From contig JALHSU010000181.1 of assembly GCA_022865345.1 (NCBI GenBank), forward strand, positions 1 to 32,951: DNA of 32,951 nt, written 5' to 3'. Position numbers and translations under genes: made by a program. This document shows, in pieces, positions 6,334 through 14,310 of the stretch; within the stretch, counting starts at the first letter, position 1; every line of letters starts with the position of its first letter. Source of the stretch: Candidatus Zixiibacteriota bacterium. Lineage in GTDB: Bacteria > Zixibacteria > MSB-5A5 > RBG-16-43-9. A model generated the notes under the pieces. That model had not been told where the DNA came from. It saw only the letters and a program-made list of their open reading frames with translations, and ran no database searches.

Positions 6334-7098
6334 ATGGGTCCGATAAACAAAGTAAAATTCAAACTGATTCTGGGAATAGTTGGTTTCCTTGTTCTGCTGA
6401 CGTTTTCTGACGCAGTTGCTCAATCAGTTCCTAAGCTATCTGTGGAATTGGGCAAAGTAAATAATCCTAAAGACCTGTCATACGGTTTACAGCTCCTTTT
6501 GATTATCACGGTTCTGGCTTTAGCCCCTTCGATTCTTATTATGGTGACGTCTTTCACCAGGATTGTAGTGGTTCTGTCGTTTCTAAAACAATCCATAGGG
6601 ACTCCCCAGTTACCGCCTAACCAGCTTATTTTCGCGTTAGCTTTGATTTTAACTTTTTTTGTTATGTCCCCGGTGATATTTAACATTAACCAGAACGCTC
6701 TCCAGCCTTATCTAAAAGGAGAATTAAATCAGAATCAAGCTTATGAGAAGGGAATAAAACCATTAAGAGAGTTTATGTTCAACCAGACCAGGGAGAAGGA
6801 CCTGGCGTTATTTGTGCAACTTTCCAAACTGCCTCAGCCCAAAAATAGAGATGAGATACCGACTTATGTTCTGATACCGGGCTTTGTGATAAGCGAGCTG
6901 AGGATTGCTTTTCAGATCGGGTTCTTGATTTTCATTCCTTTTTTGATTATCGATCTGGTGGTAGCATCAGTCATAACCTCTATGGGAATGGCTATGCTTC
7001 CACCGGCAGTGATTTCTCTGCCTTTTAAGATACTTTTGTTCGTGTTAGTTGATGGCTGGTATCTTTTGGTTCGGTCTTTGGTGACCAGTTTCAGATAA
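6334..7098 (+). CDS. fliP: Flagellar export gate protein FliP
   Basis: FliP forms the pentameric core of the FliP5Q4R1 export gate. From ATG 6334 the product is 254 residues with an N-terminal signal-like helix, a second helix group starting YGLQLLLIITVLALAPSILI, and the FliP signatures SFTRIVVVLSFLKQSIGTPQ and AMLPPAVISLPFKILLFVLV-DGW near the end. The frame stays open back to 6256, but that extension is encoded by a palindromic repeat, so 6334 (or 6316) is preferred. No clear ribosome-binding site is visible at either. No key FliP region appears damaged. Confidence 0.95.
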   Translation: MGPINKVKFKLILGIVGFLVLLTFSDAVAQSVPKLSVELGKVNNPKDLSYGLQLLLIITVLALAPSILIMVTSFTRIVVVLSFLKQSIGTPQLPPNQLIFALALILTFFVMSPVIFNINQNALQPYLKGELNQNQAYEKGIKPLREFMFNQTREKDLALFVQLSKLPQPKNRDEIPTYVLIPGFVISELRIAFQIGFLIFIPFLIIDLVVASVITSMGMAMLPPAVISLPFKILLFVLVDGWYLLVRSLVTSFR

Positions 7099-7149
7099 GT
7101 GTAATATTGGGTTTAAAGCGAGCGTTGAGAAGCTCAAAATTAACAGGAT

Positions 7150-7230
7150 GTCATTCTGAGCGAAGCGAAGAATGACAAGTTGTCTTGGTAGCATTCGCAA
7201 GAGAGTCGTAGTGCGACCCTTCAGGGTCGC
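7150..7230. repeat. Palindromes between fliP and fliQ
   Basis: GTCATTCT (7150-7157) and AGAATGAC (7169-7176) bracket GAGCGAAGCGA; this is the same GTCATTCTGAG family seen at 6232. GCGACCCT-TC-AGGGTCGC (7213-7230) follows. Both lie before fliQ, and an open frame from 7172 through them is not a real N-terminus. Confidence 0.75.
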
Positions 7231-7255
7231 CAGTGAGGGGGAGGGAACAAAAAAA

Positions 7256-7525
7256 ATGAATCTGGATTATATCTTACATTTAGCAAAAGAAGCAATAATA
7301 CTGGCTTTGATCATCTCTGCTCCGGCGCTTCTTTTCAGTCTGGTGGTAGGTTTTTTGATAAGTGTTTTTCAGGCAGCTACCCAGATTCAGGAGCCAGGTC
7401 TGAATTTCGTTCCCAAACTGATTGCCGTGGCAATCTCCCTTCTTCTTTTTCTGCCCTGGATGCTCCAGAGATTGATTTATTTCACCACCAAGCTTTTTGA
7501 GAATATTCCGTTTCTGATCAGGTGA
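7256..7525 (+). CDS. fliQ: Flagellar export gate protein FliQ
   Basis: FliQ is a two-helix gate subunit. From ATG 7256 the product is 89 residues, the normal FliQ size. It has two hydrophobic helices (about 15-38 and 52-75) and typical text such as LVVGFLISVFQAATQIQEPG and FVPKLIAVAISLLLFLPWML. A purine-rich site (GAGGGGGAGGG) precedes it. fliR normally follows directly but is separated here by a reverse-strand gene and repeats. Confidence 0.94.
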   Translation: MNLDYILHLAKEAIILALIISAPALLFSLVVGFLISVFQAATQIQEPGLNFVPKLIAVAISLLLFLPWMLQRLIYFTTKLFENIPFLIR

Positions 7526-7531
7526 TTTGGC

Positions 7532-8146
7532 TTATAGAATTAACGATATTCCGGCAGTGAGGTTACCAAAGGTGAAAGACTCTGTGGTATTTAGGTTTTT
7601 GCTCTTATTGAATATATAGTCGATTGATCCTTCGATCTGCAGAGAGAATCTTTTCCAGACAATATATTGTAGCCCAGCTCCCACATTAAAACCAGGTGAG
7701 ATTTCTCCGGTCTCCTTATCTTTATAGGCCAGGCTTCCGTCTTGCAACCATCTTGTGATGGGATGATGCACCTGAGGAATGTAAAAACCAGCTCCCAATT
7801 TGATGAAAGGTGATGGCCCTTTCGAACCGGAAAGAAATTTGCCAGATACGCCTAAAGAATACCAGTCCCACTTATTTCGATAATCATCCGGGGCTCCTAA
7901 GTAGCGAGGGACTGCATAGTAAATAATTTCATAATATTCCAGATACTTCAGATCCAGTCCAATAGAAACCTGATCACTGACAAAATAATCGATTTGTGAC
8001 CCAAAGAAAGTCACTCGATTTGTGTGCTCTAAGTGCGGATAAGCAGGTCCAGCTTTTAAGGTAAGCATGAATTTGCTCTTGAGTTCTCTACCGTGCACAG
8101 ATGGGATTAACGCGACAAAACAAAGAAAGAATATTACTCTTCTCAT
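7532..8146 (-). CDS. Outer-membrane beta-barrel protein, unknown role
   Basis: The 204-residue product has a signal peptide (MRRVIFFLCFVALIPSVHG, cleavage near 19-20). Alternating aromatic and hydrophobic strands follow, ending in a hydrophobic strand (FTFGNLTAGISLIL) as in small 8-stranded barrels. Glycine-rich turns such as VGAGLQYIVWKRFSLQIEGS and LGAGFYIPQV fit the OmpA-like/OMP_b-brl class. It is the only clear reverse-strand gene, sits between fliQ and fliR and has its own promoter and a strong AAGGAGG site. No flagellar role is evident; it looks like a later insertion. Its specific function is unknown. Confidence 0.75.
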   Translation of the reverse strand: MRRVIFFLCFVALIPSVHGRELKSKFMLTLKAGPAYPHLEHTNRVTFFGSQIDYFVSDQVSIGLDLKYLEYYEIIYYAVPRYLGAPDDYRNKWDWYSLGVSGKFLSGSKGPSPFIKLGAGFYIPQVHHPITRWLQDGSLAYKDKETGEISPGFNVGAGLQYIVWKRFSLQIEGSIDYIFNKSKNLNTTESFTFGNLTAGISLIL

Positions 8147-8177
8147 AACCCCTCCTTGGAAACTTTGGTCTAAGATT

Positions 8178-8205
8178 AATATAGCTCAAAACCTGTTTTA
8201 GTCAA
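8178..8205 (-). promoter_or_regulatory. Sigma70-type promoter for the outer-membrane barrel gene
   Basis: Reading the minus strand, TTGACT (-35) and TATATT (-10) are separated by 16 bases. They lie about 30 bases upstream of the AAGGAGG ribosome-binding site of the barrel gene. Confidence 0.6.
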
Positions 8206-8240
8206 TAAAAATTTCTTTTAACAGCTTGAACTGTACTGTT

Positions 8241-8362
8241 GTCCCGACTTGGGTGCAAGGCGGGACTACCGGATACTTCGCACCAACAAGGAAACAGAGT
8301 CACGGGCGGAGACAAGCTCCGCCCCTACGCGTTTCTATTGCCCGCCTTGTGGGCAAGGCGGG
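8241..8362. repeat. Three palindromes upstream of fliR
   Basis: The 412-base gap between the barrel gene and fliR holds GTCCCG...CGGGAC (8241-8266), GGGCGGAG-ACAAG-CTCCGCCC (8304-8324, followed by CTACGCG) and CCCGCCTTG-TGGG-CAAGGCGGG (8341-8362, followed by TCTACCAG). Open frames crossing them are repeat-encoded. Nothing else is seen here apart from the two promoters listed. Confidence 0.8.
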
Positions 8363-8524
8363 TCTACCAGGTAGCTGCTTTTTTCTTGCACAGGAAAGGT
8401 TATCCTTCAAACAGGAAAGAATTTCCATTGAGGGAGATAAATCTCTATCAGCCTCCGTCTGATTATAAAAGGTAACCATCGGCTGAGCAAAGACTTACCT
8501 CGACTTTTCCATATATCCCTTTCT

Positions 8525-8541
8525 CAGGCATAAGGTTTGCT
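8525..8541 (+). promoter_or_regulatory. Candidate sigma54 promoter for fliR
   Basis: CAGGCATAAGGTTTGCT has GG (8527-8528) and GC (8539-8540) at the exact sigma54 spacing, with TTGCT at -12. The -24 box is weaker than consensus (GGCATA for GGCACG). The predicted start near 8552 leaves only about 7 bases before the fliR ATG, and no ribosome-binding site is visible. The real translation start may therefore be a little downstream. Confidence 0.45.
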
Positions 8542-8558
8542 AAACTGCTCTGTATAAA

Positions 8559-9335
8559 ATGCAGAACTTTGAGCAGACATATAATCTCATAATCAGTAAC
8601 TTCAAGCTTTTCCTGGCAATTGTCTTCCGGGTAGGCGGGCTGATTTTCACTGCTCCTTTTTTCGGACACAGGTCGATCCACTTTTTGCTAAGAATTGGGC
8701 TGATACTTCTGATTTCCCTGATAATCCTGCCTGTCTTCAGCGTCAATGGCACCAATCTACCGAACCAGTTTCCTTCCTTCATCCTGGTTTTGGTCAGAGA
8801 GGTTGTCATCGGAGCATTGATCGGGGTTTTGTTCTATCTACTTTTCTGGGGAATTGAGATGGGTGGGAGTCTACTGGGATTGCAACTGAATCTGGAGACA
8901 GATAATCAGGAAGAGGGGTCATCCCCGGTTGCCAGATTGCAGGTTTTCCTGGGACTTCTAATTTTTTTGGGCCTCAATGGACATCATCTTCTGCTCTCCG
9001 CAATTTTCCAGAGTTTTGAGCTTATTCCGGTTGGAGAGTTGAAATTATCATCTTTAGCCTTAGAGCATGTCTGGCAGTTTTCAGGTTCGGTTTTCCTGAT
9101 AGCCCTTAAGATTTCAGCGCCGGTTATAATCACCCTTTTCATACTTGACCTGCTTTTAGGAATTTTAAGCAGGACGACACCTCAGTCAAATCTCTACTCG
9201 AATTTTATGCCCCTGAGGTTAGGCACAGGACTTTTGATCTTAGCTTTATCTTTTCCGGTCTTCAAAACAATCATAGAAAAATTACTTTTGAATACAAACT
9301 CGGAAGTAACTGAGGTTTTAAAAAATCTTAGATGA
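8559..9335 (+). CDS. fliR: Flagellar export gate protein FliR
   Basis: FliR is the single-copy gate subunit that completes FliP5Q4R1. The 258-residue product has about six hydrophobic helices and the expected N-terminal text (VFRVGGLIFTAPFFGHRSIH) and middle (VREVVIGALIGVLFYLLFWG, GGSLLGLQLNLETDNQEEGS). The length is normal. It lacks an obvious ribosome-binding site at 8559. flhB follows after 128 bases rather than the usual few. Confidence 0.93.
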   Translation: MQNFEQTYNLIISNFKLFLAIVFRVGGLIFTAPFFGHRSIHFLLRIGLILLISLIILPVFSVNGTNLPNQFPSFILVLVREVVIGALIGVLFYLLFWGIEMGGSLLGLQLNLETDNQEEGSSPVARLQVFLGLLIFLGLNGHHLLLSAIFQSFELIPVGELKLSSLALEHVWQFSGSVFLIALKISAPVIITLFILDLLLGILSRTTPQSNLYSNFMPLRLGTGLLILALSFPVFKTIIEKLLLNTNSEVTEVLKNLR

Positions 9336-9356
9336 AAGTGATTTGTCAAAAAAAAA

Positions 9357-9438
9357 TGGAGTGTCCCTCCTCTGGCGTGACTAAAATGAAGTTTTCTTTT
9401 TCTCAACTGATCAGGTAAAGCTAAAGCTTTACACTCCA
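9357..9438. repeat. Inverted repeat between fliR and flhB
   Basis: TGGAGTGT (9357-9364) and ACACTCCA (9431-9438) are perfect inverted ends around 66 bases. Next to the right end is an internal hairpin, GTAAAGC-TAAA-GCTTTAC (9415-9432). The unit looks like a small non-coding repeat. Confidence 0.6.
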
Positions 9439-9463
9439 GCTATTCTTTCCAAAGGCACTAAAA

Positions 9464-10237
9464 ATGTTTAACCAAGATTACCAGGATAAAACTGAACCAG
9501 CCTCTCCCCGCAAAAAGGAGGAGGCTCGAAAAAAAGGTTATGTGCCTCTATCGATAGAGTTAAACTTTTCCTTTGTTCTGTTAAGCTTTTTCCTGGTTTT
9601 AGCTTGTCTTTTCTTCCCTCTGTTATCTGCAGCTAAAGAAGTCTTCAAGTATAACTTTAACAAGATAATCTCGCCGGATTTGAGTCTGCGGAGTTTTGAA
9701 TCGTTCTTTTATAATTGGTCGACCTATTTCTTTAAGATAATCCTTCCGCTGGCTTTATTACCCTTAATACCGGGAATTCTTTCTCATCTATTACAATCGA
9801 ATTTTCTTCTGACTTTTAAAACTCCATTCTCAAGCAGAGGAAGATTCAATTCCATAGGATACCAATCTTCAGGATTGACTTCGAGATTGTCCAGGTTTCT
9901 CTCGAAAACAACTTTATATGAAGGGATAAAATTCAGTCTGAAACTCGGTGCATTAGGTTTTCTTGGGTTTTTGCTGATCAAAAAAGAGCTTCCTAATCTG
10001 TTAACGCTGTCTGACAGAAATGCTGTCGAGCTTCTTACATATTTCTCATCAATTTTATTCAAGCTCGGACTGGGAGTTGTAGGGGTTTACTTAGTTTTCG
10101 GAATGGGGGACTATCTGTTCCAGAGATGGCAATATCAGAAGGAAATGAGAATGACCAGAGAAGAGCTTATAAGAGAACTAAGAGAAGAGGAAGGTTCTCC
10201 TGAGATTAAGGGAGCCTTTAGAGATTTCATAAGATAA
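9464..10237 (+). CDS. flhB: Flagellar export protein FlhB, lacking the autocleaving C-terminal domain
   Basis: FlhB closes the export gate. Its cytoplasmic domain, cleaved at an NPTH motif, switches export from hook to filament substrates. The 257-residue product starts as usual (KTEPASPRKKEEARKKGYVP), has four membrane helices and runs into the cytoplasmic linker (YQKEMRMTREELIRELREEE, GSPEIKG). It then stops at AFRDFIR. Normal FlhB continues for 100 or more residues through NPTH; none is present, and flhA starts 13 bases later, so no frameshifted remnant is possible here. The stop falls close to the natural linker/domain boundary. Either the domain is encoded elsewhere or it has been lost. 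Confidence 0.92.
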   Translation: MFNQDYQDKTEPASPRKKEEARKKGYVPLSIELNFSFVLLSFFLVLACLFFPLLSAAKEVFKYNFNKIISPDLSLRSFESFFYNWSTYFFKIILPLALLPLIPGILSHLLQSNFLLTFKTPFSSRGRFNSIGYQSSGLTSRLSRFLSKTTLYEGIKFSLKLGALGFLGFLLIKKELPNLLTLSDRNAVELLTYFSSILFKLGLGVVGVYLVFGMGDYLFQRWQYQKEMRMTREELIRELREEEGSPEIKGAFRDFIR

Positions 10238-10250
10238 AGAAGATGAGTAA

Positions 10251-12359
10251 ATGACTAATCAACAGAAAAAAAATATAAAAGGTTACTCAGAGTCGATTCT
10301 CCTTGCAGGGATTTTGATCGGGGTCTTTTCACTGGTACTTCCTCTGCCTTCCTTTGTATTGGACCTTCTCATAGCTTTTAACCTGACTTTTTCAATTCTG
10401 CTTTTGCTTCTGGTTCTACAGGTTAAAAGACCACTTGAATTCTCTTCCTTTCCAGGGCTGATCTTAATCTACACTCTCTTTCGACTAAGCCTGGGATTAG
10501 GCTGCACCAGAGCAATCCTGAGCCAGGCTAATGCTGGAAAGATAGTTTCAGCCTTCGGGAACCTGACAATCAGAGGTGATTATGTAGCCGGGCTCCTGGT
10601 TTTGCTGGTCCTCTTCTTAATTCAGTTCTTAGTCATAACAAAAGGTGTAAACCGCACCTCTGAAGTGATTGCCAGGTTCTTTCTGGATTCTCTTCCAGGA
10701 AAACAGATGGCGATTGAAGGGGAATTGAATTCAGGACTGATCAATCAGGATGAAGCCAGAAGAAGAAGGGAAGAAGTGTCAAAAGAGGGAGATTTCTATG
10801 GTTCGATGGAGGGTGCAATCAAATTTGTCAGAGGAGAGGCGATACTTTCCTTCATCCTGATCCTCATAAACCTGATAGCCGGGTTTGCGATTGGGATGTT
10901 GAAGAAAGGGATGGGTTATCAGGACGCTTTTAGAACCTATGCACTTCTTGCGGCCGGCTTAGGTCTGGTCCTTCAGATGCCGGCTTTGCTTACCTCCTCG
11001 ACATCGGGTTTGATAATCACCCGGGCTTCAGCCAGAAAGAGCTTAGCCTCTGATCTTTTAAGCGAGTATGTTCCTCACCCAAAGACTTTGATTCTTGCCG
11101 TAGGTGCCATTTTACTTTTAGGAGCCTTATCGGGTTTTTCCTTAGTTGCTTTTCTTCCTCTGGTGGTAATAGGCGGTTCCCTGGGATATTTTTTATTGAG
11201 AAAAAAAGGAGAAGAGCATCATCCAGAGGAAGAAGAGAAAGGGATATACCCGGAGTCAAAGGCAGAAAAGAACAAAACTCCAGTCGAGCCGATAAGAATA
11301 GACCCTATCAGGATTGAGTTAGGTTACGGGTTGCTCTCGCTTGCACAGAGTTCATCTTCGGACAACCTTTTTCAGACTATTCCAGCCTTAAGAAAGGAAG
11401 TAGCCTCAGAACTGGGTATAAGACTTCCCCAGGTCAGGGTAAGAGATAATCTAAATCTCAAGCCATTTGAATATTCCATAATCCTGAAAGAAATGGAGCT
11501 GGCTCGAAAAGAGCTTTTTACTGATAAGTTTCTGGTTATAAATCCAGGCGACCTCCCTGAAATTGAAGGAGACGATACGATTGAGCCTGCATTTAATCTC
11601 CCGGCTAAATGGATAGATCAGGATAGAAAAAAGGAGGCTGAGGATAAAGGATATAATCTAATAGAACCAAAAGCGGTTCTGACTACTCACCTGTTTGAGC
11701 TTTTTAAAGAAAATGCTTATGAGCTGTTCGGTCTGCAGGAAACCAAAGACCTTTTGGAAGAGCTGAAGATACAGTATCCCGCTTTAGTAGAGGAAATCTA
11801 TCCTGGAAATCTCTCGCTGGTGACCATTCAAAAAGTCTTTCAGGGTCTTTTAAAGGAGAAAGTTCCAGTAAAGGATTTGCTCACCATCTTTGAAGTGTTA
11901 GCAGAAAAGAGTCCACAGATAAAAGAGCCTGTGCTTCTGACTGAAGCGGTTCGGGCAGGACTGAAAAGAACCATTACCCGGCAGTATCTGGATTCTGAAG
12001 AAAAGATAACCGTTTTTACCCTGGACCCGAAATTAGACCAGATTTTCTCTCCTTCAGGCGAGCTTACAGATTTTAAGCTGGACCTTAAGCCTGAGCTTGC
12101 AGGAAGATTAGTAAACGAATGCAGACAAAAAACTGAAGAGCTTAAGAGCAAAGGCCTTAAGCCAGCAGTCTTGCTTTCCTCCAAAGCCAGATATCCCTTC
12201 AGACGATTTATAGGAGAGAGCATTCCGGATTTAGGGGTGCTTTCCTATGAAGAGATTGTTTCCGGGACCAGGGTTTATTCTATAGGTAGCATAAGCCTGG
12301 AAAATGAATTCACGGGGGAAGTGGGGTTGAAGAAGGAATTAAAACCAGAAAGGTTGTGA
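10251..12359 (+). CDS. flhA: Flagellar export gate protein FlhA
   Basis: FlhA is the nonameric export engine. It has about eight N-terminal membrane helices (to about residue 320) and a large cytoplasmic domain that docks chaperone-substrate complexes. The 702-residue product is full length. The FHIPEP signature is LPGKQMAIEGELNSGLINQD, followed by EARRRREEVSKEGDFYGSME and VRGEA. At residues 156, 158 and 196 Glu is found where Asp is usual (AIDADLNAG, VRGDA). The cytoplasmic part has typical text (LNLKPFEYSIILKEMELARK, PAVLLSSKARYPFRRFIGES). flhF and flhG, which commonly follow, are absent. Confidence 0.96.
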   Translation: MTNQQKKNIKGYSESILLAGILIGVFSLVLPLPSFVLDLLIAFNLTFSILLLLLVLQVKRPLEFSSFPGLILIYTLFRLSLGLGCTRAILSQANAGKIVSAFGNLTIRGDYVAGLLVLLVLFLIQFLVITKGVNRTSEVIARFFLDSLPGKQMAIEGELNSGLINQDEARRRREEVSKEGDFYGSMEGAIKFVRGEAILSFILILINLIAGFAIGMLKKGMGYQDAFRTYALLAAGLGLVLQMPALLTSSTSGLIITRASARKSLASDLLSEYVPHPKTLILAVGAILLLGALSGFSLVAFLPLVVIGGSLGYFLLRKKGEEHHPEEEEKGIYPESKAEKNKTPVEPIRIDPIRIELGYGLLSLAQSSSSDNLFQTIPALRKEVASELGIRLPQVRVRDNLNLKPFEYSIILKEMELARKELFTDKFLVINPGDLPEIEGDDTIEPAFNLPAKWIDQDRKKEAEDKGYNLIEPKAVLTTHLFELFKENAYELFGLQETKDLLEELKIQYPALVEEIYPGNLSLVTIQKVFQGLLKEKVPVKDLLTIFEVLAEKSPQIKEPVLLTEAVRAGLKRTITRQYLDSEEKITVFTLDPKLDQIFSPSGELTDFKLDLKPELAGRLVNECRQKTEELKSKGLKPAVLLSSKARYPFRRFIGESIPDLGVLSYEEIVSGTRVYSIGSISLENEFTGEVGLKKELKPERL

Positions 12360-12368
12360 AAAAAACCG

Positions 12369-12449
12369 ATGAAACGGACGATAATAATAATTGATCCTTT
12401 AAATCAGCTCACCTTAAAAGCCATAAAACTGTCAGGGGGTAAAAGATGA
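12369..12449 (+). CDS. 26-residue ORF between flhA and fliA
   Basis: ATG 12369 opens 26 codons (MKRTIIIIDPLNQLTLKAIK, then LSGGKR), and its TGA overlaps the fliA ATG (ATGA at 12446-12449). The overlap suggests translational coupling to fliA. No ribosome-binding site is clear. It sits where flhF and flhG are usually found and could be a worn remnant or a coupling ORF. I do not recognise it. Confidence 0.3.
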   Translation: MKRTIIIIDPLNQLTLKAIKLSGGKR

Positions 12450-13204
12450 CCATGGAAAAGGATTGGGGCGTTTACCTGAAAAGTAAAGACCCGATTAGAA
12501 GAGAGAAGCTTTTAGCCGAATATCTCCCATTAGTCAAAAGCGTAGCCGGGAGGATGGCTCTCGGTTTTCCCAAATCAGTGGAGCTACAGGACCTGGTAAG
12601 CACCGGGGTAATCGGTCTGGTGGAAGCCTTCTCCAATTTCGATCCCTCAAGGGGGGTCAAATTCGAAACCTATGCGGTCCCTCGCATAAGAGGAGCAATC
12701 CTGGATGAATTAAGAGCGCTGGACTGGGTGCCACGATCTACCCGAGCAAAATCCAGGGAGATAGACCGGGCTTTAACCAGGCTGGAGAATAAATTAGGAC
12801 GAATACCCACTGATCGGGAGCTGGCTAAATTTTTGAAGATCCCGGTTGAAGAGATCCATTCGGCTAAAGGGGATCTATCTTGCTCCATCGTCCTCTCCTT
12901 AGATGACCTGGTCTATAAAGAGGAGGACAATCGCCAGATCCCCCGGATAGAAACAGTAGAAGCTGCTGCTCGCGAAAATATCCTGAACGACCTGGAGAAA
13001 AAGGAGCTGAAAGCTTTTCTGGTATCTGCGATTAAGCATCTCTCTGAACAGGAGAGGTTAGTCATAGCCCTTTATTATTACGAGGAGATGACCCTGAAGG
13101 AGATAGGCGAGGTCATGACCATCTCTGAATCCAGAGTCTCCCAGATCCACACTAAGGCAGTTATGAAATTGAGAGGAATGATTCGAGATAAATTTGCCCT
13201 TTAA
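12446..13204 (+). CDS. fliA: Flagellar sigma factor FliA (sigma28)
   Basis: FliA directs RNA polymerase to late flagellar promoters and is held by FlgM until the hook is complete. The 252-residue product has region 2 (LLAEYLPLVKSVAGRMALGF, VELQDLVSTGVIGLVEAFSN, FDPSRGVKFETYAVPRIRGA), region 3 (about 110-145) and a region 4 helix-turn-helix (MTLKEIGEVMTISESRVSQI). Length and motifs are normal. GGGGG at 12434-12438 suits ATG 12446. Promoters matching its consensus occur at 19900 and perhaps 16875. Confidence 0.96.
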   Translation: MTMEKDWGVYLKSKDPIRREKLLAEYLPLVKSVAGRMALGFPKSVELQDLVSTGVIGLVEAFSNFDPSRGVKFETYAVPRIRGAILDELRALDWVPRSTRAKSREIDRALTRLENKLGRIPTDRELAKFLKIPVEEIHSAKGDLSCSIVLSLDDLVYKEEDNRQIPRIETVEAAARENILNDLEKKELKAFLVSAIKHLSEQERLVIALYYYEEMTLKEIGEVMTISESRVSQIHTKAVMKLRGMIRDKFAL

Positions 13205-13207
13205 AAT

Positions 13208-13423
13208 ATGAGCCAAGAGGAAGTTTTCAGAAGCGGCATCTCCCAGATATCGTCTGGAAAAAGAGTCCGCAGAGGTGAAAAATCGATTATAAAGGTGAAA
13301 AAACGCTCCTCGCCCAGACCAAAGATGAATAACGAGTCTCAACTCACCCAGAAGGAAAGAACCGGGGTGAAAGACGGGGATGCAGGGAGAAAAAATCAAG
13401 TTCATATTGATGTAACCATTTAA
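13208..13423 (+). CDS. Small basic hypothetical protein
   Basis: A 71-residue frame starts three bases after the fliA stop. The product is rich in Lys, Arg, Ser and Gln with no membrane segment and is probably disordered. It ends QVHIDVTI. No ribosome-binding site is obvious. Tight spacing and the absence of any competing frame favour a real gene in the fliA transcript, but I recognise no family. Confidence 0.4.
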   Translation: MSQEEVFRSGISQISSGKRVRRGEKSIIKVKKRSSPRPKMNNESQLTQKERTGVKDGDAGRKNQVHIDVTI

Positions 13424-13448
13424 AAGGTCAAAAAAGGCGGGTGAAAAG

Positions 13449-14207
13449 ATGGTTTTAGCTTTGAGTGATAAAAATAACAAGGTGGTTAAAGAGGCGCAGG
13501 TAGAGATCTCCGGACAGAGATTACAGGAGATGGAAAGGCTGGCCTGCCTGGGAGAGATCGTGGGTGGAGTCGCACATGAGATAAATAACCCTTTGCAGAT
13601 CATCCTGGGAAAAGCGCAGATACTCAGGATGAGGACGTCGCAATCCCAGAATTCCTCCAAGTCGACTGAGGATTTAGCTGCAATCGAGAAAGGTGCTCAG
13701 AGAATTGCGGAGCTGATTAACTGTTTGAATGACCTGGCTTGTCAGAAAACTCAAGAAAAAAGTCTTAAAACGGACGTGGACTTAATCTACCTGTTCAACT
13801 CAATCCTCCCCTTAATCAAGGCTTGTCTTAAAGATAAGAAAATCGAATTGAATCTAAACCTGACTGAAAAACTTCCCAAAGTTAAGGGGAATTCCTTAGA
13901 ACTGAAGAAACTGTTTATGTTCTTGATGCTCAACGCCAAGCAAAGGATCAGCCGGGGAGGAAAGTTAGGGGTGAATTTTCAAAAAGAAGGAAGATTTCTT
14001 AAAGTGGTGTTTAATGATCAGTCAGAACAATCGCTTAAGGAGGAACATATCGCATCAGAATTTACTGGCCCCTGGCTAACAGAGGGGAAACAGGACTTCG
14101 GGATTTTGAGCAGCACTCAGATCTTGCAGGAACATAAAGGAGAACTGGAGACAATTAGTAATCCAGGAAAAGGAGATACCCTGGTAGCGAGGCTTCCTCT
14201 TATTTAA
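13449..14207 (+). CDS. Histidine-kinase-like protein with partly degenerate ATPase domain
   Basis: The 252-residue soluble product has a HisKA dimerisation/phosphoacceptor helix with GGVAHEINNPLQIILGKAQ (His43) and a HATPase-like domain (about 115-252). The N-box is recognisable (FLMLNAK). The G1 box, normally DxGxG, reads NDQSEQ, and G2 keeps only one glycine (KQDFGIL). The end (ISNPGKGDTLVARLPL) is typical. There is no sensor domain. It may bind ATP poorly or serve only as a phosphotransfer or scaffold protein. It lies in the apparent fliA operon. NtrB/FlgS-like kinases that activate sigma54 regulators are the nearest functional comparison, by inference only. Confidence 0.75.
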   Translation: MVLALSDKNNKVVKEAQVEISGQRLQEMERLACLGEIVGGVAHEINNPLQIILGKAQILRMRTSQSQNSSKSTEDLAAIEKGAQRIAELINCLNDLACQKTQEKSLKTDVDLIYLFNSILPLIKACLKDKKIELNLNLTEKLPKVKGNSLELKKLFMFLMLNAKQRISRGGKLGVNFQKEGRFLKVVFNDQSEQSLKEEHIASEFTGPWLTEGKQDFGILSSTQILQEHKGELETISNPGKGDTLVARLPLI

Positions 14208-14310
14208 AGCTTTGCAAAAAGAATCAAATAAATATTGGAGCAACATTCACACTAAAGATACTCATGGGGAAATGGATATCCAAAAAATCAGCTTAAAACA
14301 AGGAGAAGCG

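Noticed and set aside
8226-8475. Two overlapping 78-codon ORFs upstream of fliR
   Set aside because: Both are produced by GC-rich palindromes and have no ribosome-binding site.
11270-11297. GCCGATAA inside flhA
   Set aside because: There is no matching -35 at the right spacing and it lies deep within coding sequence.
13058-13660. 200-codon reverse ORF across fliA and the kinase-like gene
   Set aside because: It overlaps the end of fliA, a whole small ORF and the kinase start, has no promoter or ribosome-binding site, and its sequence resembles no family.
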